Below the pieces are notes generated by a model, which saw only the letters and a program-made list of their open reading frames with translations, was not told the DNA's origin and made no database searches. The position numbers were made by a program, and so were the translations under genes. Positions 18,771 to 30,404 of a stretch of DNA of 64,000 bases are shown in pieces. Source of the DNA: Luidia sarsii (Eukaryota > Echinodermata > Asteroidea > Paxillosida > Luidiidae); contig OX465104.1 in assembly GCA_949987565.1 (NCBI GenBank), positions 4,459,052-4,523,051 on the forward strand. The letters run 5' to 3'. Positions within the stretch are counted from its first letter, which is position 1, and each line of letters starts with the position of its first letter.

Positions 18771-19620
18771 TGTTTAGAGTTCTCAGTACAATACATACCA
18801 TACACCACATTCCACTCACTACTCACCACAAACCATACAGCACTCCCCATACACCACACCACAGAAGTAAAGAACAATCCTCCATGGGGGACCATCTGAT
18901 TGCAACAGGAAGCAGGCGCTCCTGGCAAAAAAAACCCCAACGCACTTATTTGGGGAGGTCTGTTACCGACCCAAGGCACCCAGACTTCACTGATTCTTTG
19001 ACCAGGTCCCCACAATGTGCCCATAACCCTAAGGCTGTCCCTGCCATGTACAAATCATCTTTGATCAGATAACCTTTGTCTAATGATCACATCATCTACC
19101 CAAAGGTTAATATCATTCCTCCTACAGAAATTGTAGACTGTTGTAAGACTTTCCTCTCATACCTTTTTCTTGCCAATATTTAAGTTCAGTATTATAATTA
19201 TTGTTTTCTTTTCCTGCCAAGTTTTTTTCTTTTGGCTGATGTATTGTTGAAAGAAGGCCTTCTTTGTCCCATCTATAATTCTTAATGGCCTCTTTGACTG
19301 ACCTTCGCTCCTGTCCTCATCAAATTGACATCTCTCTTCCTATATGAACCCAGGAAATGTGACTTGACTCATGAATGTCAATTGATGTAATGCTCTGAGT
19401 TTTGATCATTTAGTAATTGTGTCTTCAACATTTTGGCTTGTCCATGTGGTATCCTAGCCTGCCTTGTTAGATGTAACCTGCATCTTATACTGATGGATGC
19501 CATTGAAACCTGTGTTAGAGCCTAAGCTCAGCATGCATCCACAGGGTGTTGGGAGAAAAGGCGATCGCATGTCGGCATGTCGGTTGCTTCACGGTAGAAA
19601 GGAGAGGGGGTGACCAAGAA

Positions 19621-19646
19621 GATCTTAGCCATCAGGCCCTAGAAGC
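19621..19646 (-). other. U2 5'-end sequence, unit 3, first site
   Basis: Same U2 part as at 14730. The adjoining 5' UTR is the CATGTCGGCATGTCGG variant. Confidence 0.8.
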
Positions 19647-19866
19647 AATCAGCTGAGGCTAGTTTTTCAAGCATCTTAAAGATTACAAGTCACTATAAAA
19701 CATCTTGAAATATCTTAAAATATCTTAAACATCTTATAACATCTTAAACATTAAAAGTCACTATAAAAGATACAGACATGCAAACATTATGATCATTAAA
19801 AAATGACAAAAACAGAGTCATGGCCACTCCTGGCCAAAAACCTGTCGCACTTCTTCTGGACATCCT

Positions 19867-20529
19867 TCACTCCCAGACCACTGACATCTCCAGACTTCTT
19901 CTCCTGCCACAGTTACGCTGTTGGGACACTGTTGGGACACACGTGCACTTGACGCTGTTGGGACACTCCCTGACAGAGTGCCCCACCTGCAGACATTTGA
20001 AACACGTGACCAAGGAGCAATCCTTGGCCACGTGCCCCTCTGCCCCACATCGGGTGCAGGTCTGCTTCTGTCCAAGGTAGGACACCCAAGCGTTCCGCGA
20101 CCCGATGCGGAGAACCAAAGGAATGTTTGATCTGATACGGACTTTATACTGCCGGGTGCCATTGTAGACGGTGGGCTCACCCTGGTAGGTACAAAACCTA
20201 CCAGCGAGAACCTCACCGTACTCGGAGATCCGGCGCCGCATGATCCTGTCGTCTACCCCCATGTCTACGTACAGTAGAGTTACTGTGGAGACTCCCCCGG
20301 TGTAGGTGGTGGTGCACCGAGGAATGTCTCCCAGCTTGGGGCCAAAGCTACGCAAAAAGTCCGGAGACTTGAAAACTACATCGAACTGCTTGGGAGGGAG
20401 GGGCTGCAGCGCGGCCAAGTGGTCACGGCTGACCACCCCCCTCTCGCGCAGGAGAACAAAAACATCATCAACAGGAGTTGGAACTTCGAACTGCAGGAGC
20501 AGCGCGCAATCCGCTTTGCGGTACGGCAT
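19867..20529 (-). CDS. Short family B ORF1, array unit 3
   Basis: 220 codons, differing from the unit 2 frame by a few substitutions (for example NGTRQYK for NGTQQYK and VREC for VRVC). Knuckle two is canonical here (CFKCLQVGHSVREC). It has the same foreign tail. Confidence 0.6.
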   Translation of the reverse strand: MPYRKADCALLLQFEVPTPVDDVFVLLRERGVVSRDHLAALQPLPPKQFDVVFKSPDFLRSFGPKLGDIPRCTTTYTGGVSTVTLLYVDMGVDDRIMRRRISEYGEVLAGRFCTYQGEPTVYNGTRQYKVRIRSNIPLVLRIGSRNAWVSYLGQKQTCTRCGAEGHVAKDCSLVTCFKCLQVGHSVRECPNSVKCTCVPTVSQQRNCGRRRSLEMSVVWE

Positions 20530-20865
20530 GCTCCATGCAGCCGAAGGAAAAAATAGAGGAAAAACAAGGGAAAGAAAGGGAGTTGAAAGATGAAGAAAAG
20601 AATGGGAGCCTCACCTGAAAACTCCAAAGGAGGAAAAAAGGAGGAAACACGAAAGTTAAAGGAAGGAGAGAGAGAAAAGGGAAGAAAGAACAGTTAGCTT
20701 AAAGAGTGCTGGTTGGTCAGGAAGAGCTTCCCTCACCCGTGTTGGGGGGAAAGACCCGGCATGTGGCCACGGGGTGTTGGGAAAAAGGAGGGATCGCTTC
20801 TGGGTAATAGGAAAGGAGAAAAGGAGAGAGAGCTTGGGTCAGACCGTGTGAAAAAGCTTCCACGT

Positions 20866-20890
20866 GATCTTAGCCAAAAGGCTGAGAAGC
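20866..20890 (-). other. U2 5'-end sequence, unit 3, second site
   Basis: Same as at 15893. Confidence 0.85.
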
Positions 20891-22101
20891 ACACACAAAG
20901 AAGTTTATTAAAAATATATCATGTATCAATAGAACATTTATATAAAACAAAGTTGATAAATAGAAATTAGGGATATATAAAACCTTTCATAAAAATATGT
21001 CAAGTAGTAGTTTGGCTGTGTAGAGGTCTCGGTAGGCAGGGCAGTGGTGATTGTCTTTGGGGGATGGATGCCATGACTGAGGCAGAGAGGGCTCCCAGGA
21101 TGGTGACCTTCAACCGCCTTGCAGCTGCCCGTGCTCTTGACCAGAGGCTGTAGATTTGACCACTGTTGCCAGAGATGGCCAGGTCACCCTCCATGCTTCC
21201 TGAGAAGAGGTTGTCAATGTCCAGGTCAGATGGAGGGTGCTTCACTGTAGGCACTGTTTAGAGTTCTCAGTACAATACATACCATACACCACATTCCACT
21301 CACTACTCACCACAAACTATACAGCACTCCCCATACACCACACCACAGAAGTAAAGAACAATCCTCCATGGGGGACCATCTGAGTGCAACAGGAAGCAGG
21401 CGCTCCTGGCAAAAAAAACACCAATGCACTTATTTGGGGAGGTCTGTTACCGACCCAAGGCACCCAGACTTCAATGATTCTTTAACCAGGTCCCCACAAT
21501 GTGCCCATAAACCTAAGGCTGTCCCTGCCATGTACAAATCATCTTTGATCAGATAACATTTGTCTAATGATCACATCATCTACCCAAAGGTCAATATCAT
21601 TCCTCCTACAGAAATTGTAGACTGCTGTAAGACTTTCCTCTCATACTTTTTTCTTGCCAATATTTAAGTTCAGTATTATATTGTTTTCTTTTCCTGCCAA
21701 GTTTTTTTTCTTTTGGCTGATGTATTGTTGAAAGAAGGCCTTCTTTGTCCCATCTATAATTCTTAATGGCCTCTTTGACTGACCTTCGCTCCTGTCCTCA
21801 TCAAATTGACATCTCTCTTCCTATATGAACCCAGGAAATGTGACTTGACTCATGAATGTCAATTGATGTAATGCTCTGAGTTTTGATCATTTAGTAATTG
21901 TGTCTTCAACATTTTGGCTTGTCCATGTGGTATCCTAGCCTGCCTTGTTAGATGTAACCTGCATCTTATACTGATGGATGCCATTGAAACCTGTGTTAGA
22001 GCCTAAGCTCAGCATGCATCCACAGGGTGTTGGGAGAAAAGGCGATCGCATGTCGGCATGTCGGTTGCTTCACGGTAGAAAGGAGAGGGGGTGACCAAGA
22101 A

Positions 22102-22127
22102 GATCTTAGCCATCAGGCCCTAGAAGC
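22102..22127 (-). other. U2 5'-end sequence, unit 4, first site
   Basis: Same as at 19621. Confidence 0.8.
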
Positions 22128-22347
22128 AATCAGCTGAGGCTAGTTTTTCAAGCATCTTAAAGATTACAAGTCACTATAAAACATCTTGAAATATCTTAAA
22201 ATATCTTAAACATCTTATAACATCTTAAACATTAAAAGTCACTATAAAAGATACAGACATGCAAACATTATGATCATTAAAAAATGACAAAAACAGAGTC
22301 ATGGCCACTCCTGGCCAAAAACCTGTCGCACTTCTTCTGGACATATT

Positions 22348-23010
22348 TCACTCCCAGACCACTGACATCTCCAGACTTCTTCTCCTGCCACAGTTACGCT
22401 GTTGGGACACTGTTGGGACACACGTGCACTTGATGCTGTTGGGACACACCCTGACAGAGTGCCCCACCTGCAGACATTTGAAACACGTGACCAAGGAGCA
22501 ATCCTTGGCCACGTGCCCCTCTGCCCCACATCGGGTGCAGGTCTGCTTCTGTCCAAGGTAGGACACCCAAGCGTTCCGCGACCCCATGCGGAGAACCAAA
22601 GGAATGTTTGATCTGATACGGACTTTATACTGCTGGGTGCCATTGTAGACGGTGGGCTCACCCTGGTAGGTACAAAACCTACCAGCGAGAACCTCACCGT
22701 ACTCGGAGATCCGGCGCCGCATGATCCTGTCGTCTACCCCCATGTCTACGTACAGTAGAGTTACTGTGGAGACTCCCCCGGTGTAGGTGGTGGTGCACCG
22801 AGGAATGTCTCCCAGCTTGGGGCCAAAGCTACGCAAAAAGTCCGGAGACTTGAAAACTACATCGAACTGCTTGGGAGGGAGGGGCTGCAGCGCGGCCAAG
22901 TGGTCACGGCTGACCACCCCCCTCTCCCGCAAGAGAACAAAAACATCTTCAACAGGAGTTGGAACTTCGAACTGCAGGAGCAGCGCGCAATCCGCTTTGC
23001 GGTGCGGCAT
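22348..23010 (-). CDS. Short family B ORF1, array unit 4
   Basis: 220 codons starting MPHRKADCALLLQFEVPTPV. The start resembles unit 1 and the 3' part resembles unit 2 (NGTQQYK, VRVC). Such patchwork between units suggests gene conversion or unequal exchange within the array. Confidence 0.6.
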   Translation of the reverse strand: MPHRKADCALLLQFEVPTPVEDVFVLLRERGVVSRDHLAALQPLPPKQFDVVFKSPDFLRSFGPKLGDIPRCTTTYTGGVSTVTLLYVDMGVDDRIMRRRISEYGEVLAGRFCTYQGEPTVYNGTQQYKVRIRSNIPLVLRMGSRNAWVSYLGQKQTCTRCGAEGHVAKDCSLVTCFKCLQVGHSVRVCPNSIKCTCVPTVSQQRNCGRRRSLEMSVVWE

Positions 23011-23345
23011 GCTCCATGCAGCCGAAGGAAAAAATAGAGGAAAAACAAGGGAAAGAAAGGGAGTTGAAAGATGAAGAAAAGAATGGGAGCCTCACCTTAA
23101 AACTCCAAAGGAGAAAAAAAGGAGGAAACACGAAAGCTAAAAGAAGGAGAGAGAGAAAAGGGGAGAAAGAAAAGTTAGCTTTGAGAGCGCTGGATCGTTA
23201 GGTAGAGCTTCCCTCACCCGTGTTGGGGGGAAAGGCCCGGCATCAGTCCACGGGGTGTTGGGAAAAGGAGGGATCGCTTATGGGTAATAGGAAAGGAGAA
23301 AAGGAGAGAGAGCTTGGGTCAGACCGTGTGAAAAAGCTTCCACGT

Positions 23346-23370
23346 GATCTTAGCCAAAAGGCTGAGAATC
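23346..23370 (-). other. U2 5'-end sequence, unit 4, second site
   Basis: Same as at 15893 with one change (GAATC for GAAGC on the plus strand). Confidence 0.8.
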
Positions 23371-24583
23371 ACTCACAAAGAAGTTTATTAAAAATATATC
23401 ATGTATCAATAGAACATTTATATAAAACAAAGTTGATAAATAGAAATTAGGGATATATAAAACCTTTCATAAAAATATGCCAAGTAGTAGTTTGGCTGTG
23501 TAGAGGTCTCGGTAGGCAGGGCAGTGGTGATTGTCTTTGGGGGACGGATGCCATGACTGAGGCAGAGAGGGCTCCCAGGATGGTGACCTTCAACCGCCTT
23601 GCAGCTGCCAGTGCTCTTGACCAGAGGGTGGAGATTTGACCACTGTTGCCAGAGATGGCCAGGTCACCCTCCATGCTTCCTGAGAAGAGGTTGTCAATGT
23701 CCAGGTCAGATGGAGGGTGCTTCACTGTAGGCACTGTTTAGAGTTCTCAGTACAATACATACCATACACCACATTCCACTCACTACTCACCACAAACCAT
23801 ACAGCACTCCCCATACACCACACCACAGAAGTAAAGAACAACCCTCCATGGGGGACCATCTGAGTGCAACAGGAAGCAGGCGCTCCTGGCAAAAAAAAAC
23901 CAACGCACTTATTTGGGGAGGTCTGTTACCGACCCAAGGCACCCAGACTTCGCTGATTCTTTGACCAGGTCCCCACAATGTGCCCATAACCCTAAGGCTG
24001 TCCCTGCCATGTACAAATCATCTTTGATCAGATAACCTTTGTCTAATGATCACATCATCTACCCAAAGGTTAATATCATTCCTCCTACAGAAATTGTAGA
24101 CTGTTGTAAGACTTTCCTCTCATACCTTTTTCTTGCCAATATTTAAGTTCAGTATTATAATTATTGTTTTCTTTTCCTGCCAAGTTTTTTTCTTTTGGCT
24201 GATGTATTGTTGAAAGAAGGCCTTCTTTGTCCCATATATAATTCTTAATGGCCTCTTTGACTGACCTTCGCTCCTGTCCTCATCAAATTGACATCTCTCT
24301 TCCTATATGAAGCCAGGAAATGTGACTTGACTCATGAATGTCAATTGATGTAATGCTCTGAGTTTTGATCATTTAGTAATTGTGTCTTCAACATTTTGGC
24401 TTGTCCATGTGGTATCCTAGCCTGCCTTGTTAGATGTAACCTGCATCTTATACTGATGGATGCCATTGAAACCTGTGTTAGAGCCTAAGCTCAGCATGCA
24501 TCCACAGGGTGTTGGGAGAAAAGGCGATCGCATGTCGGCATGTCGGTTGCTTCACGGTAGAAAGGAGAGGGGGTGACCAAGAA

Positions 24584-24609
24584 GATCTTAGCCATCAGGC
24601 CCTAGAAGC
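24584..24609 (-). other. U2 5'-end sequence, unit 5, first site
   Basis: Same as at 19621. Confidence 0.8.
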
Positions 24610-24875
24610 AATCAGCTGAGGCTAGTTTTTCAAGCATCTTAAAAATTACAAGTCACTATAAAACATCTTGAAATATCTTAAAATATCTTAAACATCTGAT
24701 AACATCTTAAACATTAAAAGTCACTATAAAAGATACAGACATGCAAACATTATGATCATTAAAAAATGACAAAAACAGAGTCATGGCCACTCCTGGCCAA
24801 AAACCTGTCGCACTTCTTCTGGACATCCTTCACTCCCAGACCACTGACATCTCCAGACTTCTTCTCCTGCCACAG

Positions 24876-25514
24876 TTACGCTGTTGGGACACTGTTGGGA
24901 CACTGTTGCCCCGTCTCTCCGCATGCCATACACTTGGCGCTGTTGGGGCACTCCCTAACAGAGTGCCCCACCTGCAAACATTTGAAACACGTGACCAAGG
25001 AGCAATGCTTGGCCACGTGCCCCTCTGCCCCACATCGGGTGCAGGTCTGCTTCTGTCCAAGGTAGGACACCCAAGCGTTCCGCGACCCGATGCGGAGAAC
25101 TGAAGGAATGTTTGATCTGATGCGGACTTTATACTGCCGGGTCCCGTTGTAGACGGTGGGCTCACCCTGGTAGGTACAAAACCTACCAGCGTGAACCTCA
25201 CCGTACTCGGAGATCCGGCGCCGCATGATCCTGTCATCTACCCCCATGTCTACATAAAGTAGAGTTACTGTGGAGACTCCCCCGGTGTAGGTGGTGGTGC
25301 ACCGAGGAATGTCTCCCAGCTTGGGGCCAAAGCTACGCAAAAAGTCCGGAGACTTGAAAACTACATCGAACTGCTTGGGAGGGAGGGGCTGCAGCGCGGC
25401 CAAGTGGTCACGGCTGACCACCCCCCTCTCCCGCAGGAGAACAAAAACATCATCAACAGGAGTTGGAACTTCGAACTGCAGGAGCAGCGCGCAATCCGCT
25501 TTGCGGTGCGGCAT
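24876..25514 (-). CDS. Short family B ORF1, array unit 5 (different 3' end)
   Basis: This frame of 212 codons keeps more authentic family B sequence, including the start of the third knuckle (CMACGETG). It then jumps to the tail QQCPNSVPTA. The break shows how the short ORF1 of the other units may have formed, by a deletion between repeated CCCAACAG strings in the ORF1 3' part. Confidence 0.6.
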   Translation of the reverse strand: MPHRKADCALLLQFEVPTPVDDVFVLLRERGVVSRDHLAALQPLPPKQFDVVFKSPDFLRSFGPKLGDIPRCTTTYTGGVSTVTLLYVDMGVDDRIMRRRISEYGEVHAGRFCTYQGEPTVYNGTRQYKVRIRSNIPSVLRIGSRNAWVSYLGQKQTCTRCGAEGHVAKHCSLVTCFKCLQVGHSVRECPNSAKCMACGETGQQCPNSVPTA

Positions 25515-25850
25515 GCTCCATGCAGCCGAAGGAAAAAATAGAGGAAAAACAAGGGAAAGAAAGGGAGTTGAAAGATGAAGAAAAGAATGGGAGCCTCACC
25601 TTAAAACTCCAAAGGAGGAAAAAAGGAGGAAACACGAAAGTTAAAGGAAGGAGAGAGAGAAAAGGGAAGAAAGAACAGTTAGCTTAAAGAGTGCTGGTTG
25701 GTCAGGAAGAGCTTCCCTCACCCGTGTTGGGGGGAAAGACCCGGCATGTGGCCACGGGGTGTTGGGAAAAAGGAGGGATCGCTTCTGGGTAATAGGAAAG
25801 GAGAAAAGGAGAGAGAGCTTGGGTCAGACCGTGTGAAAAAGCTTCCACGT

Positions 25851-25875
25851 GATCTTAGCCAAAAGGCTGAGAAGC
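25851..25875 (-). other. U2 5'-end sequence, unit 5, second site
   Basis: Same as at 15893. Confidence 0.85.
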
Positions 25876-26839
25876 ACACACAAAGAAGTTTATTAAAAAT
25901 ATATCATGTATCAATAGAACATTTATATAAAACAAAGTTGATAAATAGAAATTAGGGATGTATAAACCCTTTCATAAAAATATGTCAAGTAGTAGTTTGG
26001 CTGTGTAGAGGTCTCGGTAGTCAGGGCAGTGGTGATTGTCTTTGGGGGATGGATGCCATGACTGAGGCAGAGAGGGCTCCCAGGATGGTGACCTTCAACC
26101 GCCTTGCAGCTGCCCGTGCTCTTGACCAGAGGGTGGAGATTTGACCACTGTTGCCAGAGATGGCCAGGTCACCCTCCATGCTTCCTGAGAAGAAGTTGTC
26201 AATGTCCAGGTCAGATGGAGGGTGCTTCACTGTAGGCACTGTTTAGAGTTCTCAGTACAATACATACCATACACCACATTCCACTCACTACTCACCACAA
26301 ACCATACAGCACTCCCCATACACCACACCACAGAAGTAAAGAACAATCCTCCATGGGGGACCATCTGAGTGCAACAGGAAGCAGGCGCTCCTGGCAAAAA
26401 AAACCCAACGCACTTATTTGGGGAGGTCTGTTACCGACCCAAGGCACCCAGACTTCACTGATTCTTTAACCAGGTCCCCACAATGTGCCCATAAACCTAA
26501 GGCTGTCCCTGCCATGTACAAATCATCTTTGATCAGATAACCTTTGTCTAATGATCACATCATCTACCCAAAGGTTAATATCATTCCTCCTACAGAAATT
26601 GTAGACTGTTGTAAGACTTTCCTCTCATGCTTTTTTCTTGCCAATATTTAAGTTCAGTATTATATTGTTTTCTTTTCCTGCCAAGTTTTTTTTCTTTTGT
26701 TGAAAGAAGGCCTTCTTTGTCCCATCTATAATTCTTAATGGCCTCTTTGACTGACCTTCATTCCTGTCCTCATCAAATTGACATCTCTCTTCCTATATGA
26801 AGCCAGGAAATGTGACTTGACTCATGAATGTCAATTGAT

Positions 26840-27060
26840 GTAATGCTCTGAGTTGTGATCATTTAGTAATTGTGTCTTCAACATTTTGGCTTGTCCATGT
26901 GGTTTCCTAGCCTGTCTTGTTAGATATAACCTGCATCTTATACTGATGGATGCCATTGAAATCAGTAGGCGCTCCCTGCTAGATACAAAATCTACGAGTG
27001 ACAACCTCACCATACTTCACCAGTCTGTGGCAATCTGAGCATGTAATCCCTGGTCACTGA
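26840..27060 (-). pseudogene. Ancient LINE ORF1 relic at the right edge of the array
   Basis: The minus-strand codons give LVKYGEVVTRRFCI, a stop, QGAPTDFNGIHQYKMQV. This lines up with SEYGEVLAGRFCTYQGEPTV and NGTRQYKMRI of ORF1. In each array unit this relic is cut after QYKMQV-side sequence by the unit junction. Here it continues, so this is the original, unduplicated right edge. Confidence 0.65.
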
Positions 27061-28704
27061 GGTCAGAGGTCATTGTGCTCAAAGTGTGACCTCCATCTTC
27101 CACTCTAGACTCACTATACATGTACAATATGCCATTTCCCTGCAACAATTCTCAATTAATGTGATACATGTACATGTGCATGTACATGTATTTCACATTC
27201 TGTTTAACAGTCCCACACATCTATCACTAGCTTGAATCCTTGACTGGTTGGTTTGTCCTGAAGTCCTCAATTAATGTAATGCATGACTTTGTATGTACAC
27301 TGAGTGTTCCATTCTACTTCCAGACTTTGGTTTAACAGTTCCATGCATCTATCGACTCGTTGGGGTTGTTCAAGACACTGTGCCTGAGCCAAACTTGTCA
27401 GGTTTTATCAGCCTACCCCCTCCCCCAATATACATGTACAATCAAATGAAGTCAAGCATCCTATTCATAATCCTTATACCCATGTACATTGTACATGTAC
27501 ATGTAGTATGTAGCCTCTCCATCCCACCCCTTCTTTCATGAACTCACTCATTCAATCATTCATTTATTGGAGAAAGGTCTCATAACTACTGAGACTTCTG
27601 CCCTCTAGGTTTTTTTTTTTTAGACTCCTATATTTGGTCATTGAAGTCAGCAAGCAGTCAGCAGCATAATATATGTGTTACTATTAGTTTGATTGAACTG
27701 TGTAGAATTATTCTATCCTGAGTCATGTGCGATGAACATTTTTCTGAAGCATTTGTTTTATGGTGTGCTCAAGTGAACAATATCCTGTGCAGTGTGACCA
27801 GAGTCGGGTTGTAATGTACAATAACGTCAATAAGTATACAGGTACTATCTATGAAAGGAATTATTATGGGCCAATCAGTGGTTCACAACAGCTTAGGTTA
27901 TGCATAATTATGAATCAAATAAGTACAGATATATTGATTACTCCTGTGTGCTGTTCAGTATAATATCTGAAATGCTGCTCATTAGGCTCCCAGTTTATTA
28001 ATTTGATTGTTGGATGTGGGCCATGCACTCACTTCAATGATAACCTGGAAATAAAGACCAGTCTTTTCCACTTAACAATCTATCAGCAAATCTTAAGTAA
28101 ATGGCCATTCCTATGAAATATTAATCCCTGAATTCTATGTACCGTTATTGAGTGTAAAATACTTTTCACAAACTTTAATGAGTTGAATTTGTTCATCATT
28201 TTCCAAAACCGGGCTTAGGCTTCAGCCCCAGCTTTTGTCTCTGTTATCCAAAAGCTGAAAACACAGGTTGGAGTTCTTTGTTGAAGTTGAAGCTCTGGAT
28301 TCTTTTTCAGAATGGAGTGTGCTCAGTGTAGCATTCAAAAACGAAGCCAAATGCCTCCTGTTTTCATGCCTTGTGCTTAGAAATTGACAAAAGAAAGAAA
28401 GACAAAGCCGGAGCCTAAGCCATGTTTTGGAAACGGGACCATGTTTCGGTGGATTTAATTTTGATAGAATAATTACGGTATGAAAATTTTATATATTTAT
28501 TATTTGTTTTTGCATTGACTATTTGACTTACATTGGTAATTGGTGGAGTAACTTCACTTTGATATTGTATTTTTTGTTTTTATTTGTTACTGTTTGAATA
28601 GTTTGTCATAGTGAGCAATATTTAAGTTGATTTAATGTTTGTAATATTTTTAACCCATACTGCATACATACTGGTAGAATTCTATAACTTGACTGATCAT
28701 TCTT
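27061..28704. other. No gene seen; AT-rich with GTACATGTAC repeats
   Basis: TGTACATG-type palindromic repeats cluster at 27115-27195 and 27430-27510, and a T-run lies at 27610. Open frames here are short and show no recognised motif. I looked for NAT9 5' exons in this stretch and found none. Confidence 0.5.
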
Positions 28705-28782
28705 GATTTGTGAATGTATTATCAATGACTTTTGACAATCTTGTAAGATTGTCAAAAGTCATTGATAATACATTCACAAATC
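28705..28782. repeat. Perfect 78-bp palindrome
   Basis: Arms of 38 bp (28705-28742 and 28745-28782) are exact reverse complements, separated by GT. The arms start GATTTGTGAATG and end with its complement. It directly precedes a minus-strand copy of the dispersed hairpin repeat. Confidence 0.95.
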
Positions 28783-28785
28783 AAT

Positions 28786-28860
28786 TACACTCTGCCTTTG
28801 AGAAATGTCCTGCTAGGATCAAAACATCAGGCCCACTAAATTTTGAAATTTGCATTTCGG
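28786..28860 (-). repeat. Dispersed hairpin repeat, copy 1
   Basis: On the minus strand the core reads GGCCTGATGTTTTGATCC, then TAGCAGGACATTTCTCAAAG and GCAGA. Other copies are at 30405-30470, 30545-30620, 37228-37290, 37377-37435, 47918-47972, 53765-53835, 56545-56600 and 57473-57535. Confidence 0.7.
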
Positions 28861-29154
28861 TAATTTCAGTCAGTAAGCAGTTTGCAACATTTTTGTATAC
28901 CAATCTTGTAAGATCTGAAGTTTACATTTTTAGAAGACCATTTCAACGTCATAAAATGGAAAGGTCTTCCAACTATAAACGGTAAAATCGTGTTCTCTTT
29001 CCTACATTTGTACAACTTGTGGACATATGTTGGAACGATATCTACTAAGTAACTGTGTTTGTTGTTAGCTTAGCAAGCCTTAGATAGAGGGATATTAGCA
29101 GGCAATTACTTCCCCCAGAGATCTGAACATTAACTTCTTCTATAGTACAAGGTT

Positions 29155-29500
29155 ATTACTAAGTCAGAGGATGTCTTTGTTCAGCTTCTGGAGATGGGGG
29201 TGGTCAGCCGCGACCATTTGGCCACGCTTCAACCCCTCCCTCCCAGGCAGTTCCACCTAGTTTTCAAGTCTTCTGAGATTCTCCGTGGCTTTTGCCCCCA
29301 AGCTTGGAGACATTCCCCGGTGCACCACCACCTACAATCCTACATGTACCGTACAATTGGGGAGTCTCCACAGTGACTTTACTCTATGTATGTAGACATG
29401 GGGGTAGATGACCGGATTGTTCAGCGCCATCATCACTTGTGCATGGACTTGGGTACAGAGGATCAGATTGTCTGCAGACTTCTGATGGAGTACAGTGAGG
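29155..29500 (+). pseudogene. Ancient LINE ORF1 relic, copy 1 of segmental duplication
   Basis: The plus strand carries MGVVSRDHLATLQPLPPRQF, then VFKSSEILRGF. After a shift it gives VDMGVDDRI and later EDQIVCRLLMEYSEVIAV, all recognisable as the family B ORF1 N-terminal half. It is interrupted by the minisatellite exactly where GRFCTYQGEP should follow. Confidence 0.7.
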
Positions 29501-29504
29501 TTAT

Positions 29505-29810
29505 TGCTGTACCCAGCCCATCCCACCAATGGGTACCCAGCCCCGCCCACTGACAGGGGCCCTGCCCTTCCCACCAATGTGTACCCAGCCCCGCCCACCG
29601 ACGGGGGCCCTGCCCCTCCCACCAATGGGTACACAGCCCCACCCACCAACGGGTACCCAGCCCCGCCCACTGATGGGGGCCCTGCCCCTCCCACCAATGT
29701 GTACCCAGCCCCTCCCACTGAAGGGTACACAGCCCAACCCACCGACGGGGGCCCTGCCCCTCCCACTAATGGGTACCCATCCCCTCCCACTGATGGGAGT
29801 TGGCCATCTG
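29505..29810. repeat. GC-rich minisatellite, ~24-bp unit
   Basis: Repeats of GGGTACCCAGCCCCGCCCAC alternate with GGGGGCCCTGCCCCTCCCAC, with small variations. The ~24-bp units are often organised as 48-bp pairs. Long open frames on both strands here are repeat artefacts. The paralogue at 36307-36630 has a different order and number of units. Confidence 0.9.
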
Positions 29811-30404
29811 GATTGCACGGATGCAAACCTACCGTACAGTAGAGGCTGACATCCAGACTATGACACATGTCATGGATGGACATTGATTCTCATGCCAGCC
29901 TGATTTCAATGGAGGACAAACACTCAGACTGGAAAGACCTTGGTTCCATCAAGTCAGTGAGCAACAATGGCCAGACATTTTGCAACTCCGTACTGGCATT
30001 GAGACTCTCCAGTCTCCACTCCTGGAACTATGGTGGACCGCTTCAACATCCTGTCATGGAGGAACATGAACCATTGGCTTCATGCTGGAGGGTCCTGCAT
30101 CCACATCCAGCAGCTGAAGATAGATTACCCATCACCATCAGGATATCTTGGAGTTCAGTTCCAGTCTTGCCTCCTCAATTCCTGCAATCGGACTTCTGAC
30201 AATACACTGCCAACTTACCCTGGACACCCAATCCAGTCTCGTCTCTGATGGACCTTTGAGAGTAGATTGTATCATTGTATATCCGTTTCCATGATCAGTT
30301 GGCTGTTCAGATCTCTGGGGAAGAGGTTGTCACTGTGAATGCCCCTCACTGGCTGGATAAGTTAAGCAAGGCCTTGCACAGCAGACAGGAAGTCAAGTTT
30401 CAGA

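Larger units (their letters stand above)
14614..26960. repeat. Tandem array, five units of about 2.48 kb
   Basis: Units are 14614-17020, 17021-19507, 19508-21988, 21989-24470 and 24471-26960, in direct orientation. Each junction reads GCCATTGAAACCTGTGTTAG, joining an old LINE relic to the middle of a family A 5' UTR. Each unit contains, left to right: 5' UTR piece, U2 5' end, AT-rich segment, short minus-strand ORF1, family B 5' UTR, second U2 5' end, an AT-rich segment, an 84-codon ORF, and ~700 bp of relic. Units 3-5 share a 5' UTR variant (CATGTCGGCATGTCGG) absent from units 1-2. Unit 1 has a deletion in ORF1. Confidence 0.9.

Noticed and set aside
14614..26960. CRISPR-like regularly spaced repeats
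   Set aside because: The units are 2.4-2.5 kb with no short repeat-spacer pattern, and the sequence is eukaryotic.
29332..29883. Long repetitive open frames on both strands (also 36184-36708)
   Set aside because: They are translations of a 24-bp minisatellite, whose length is a multiple of three, so frames stay open automatically.
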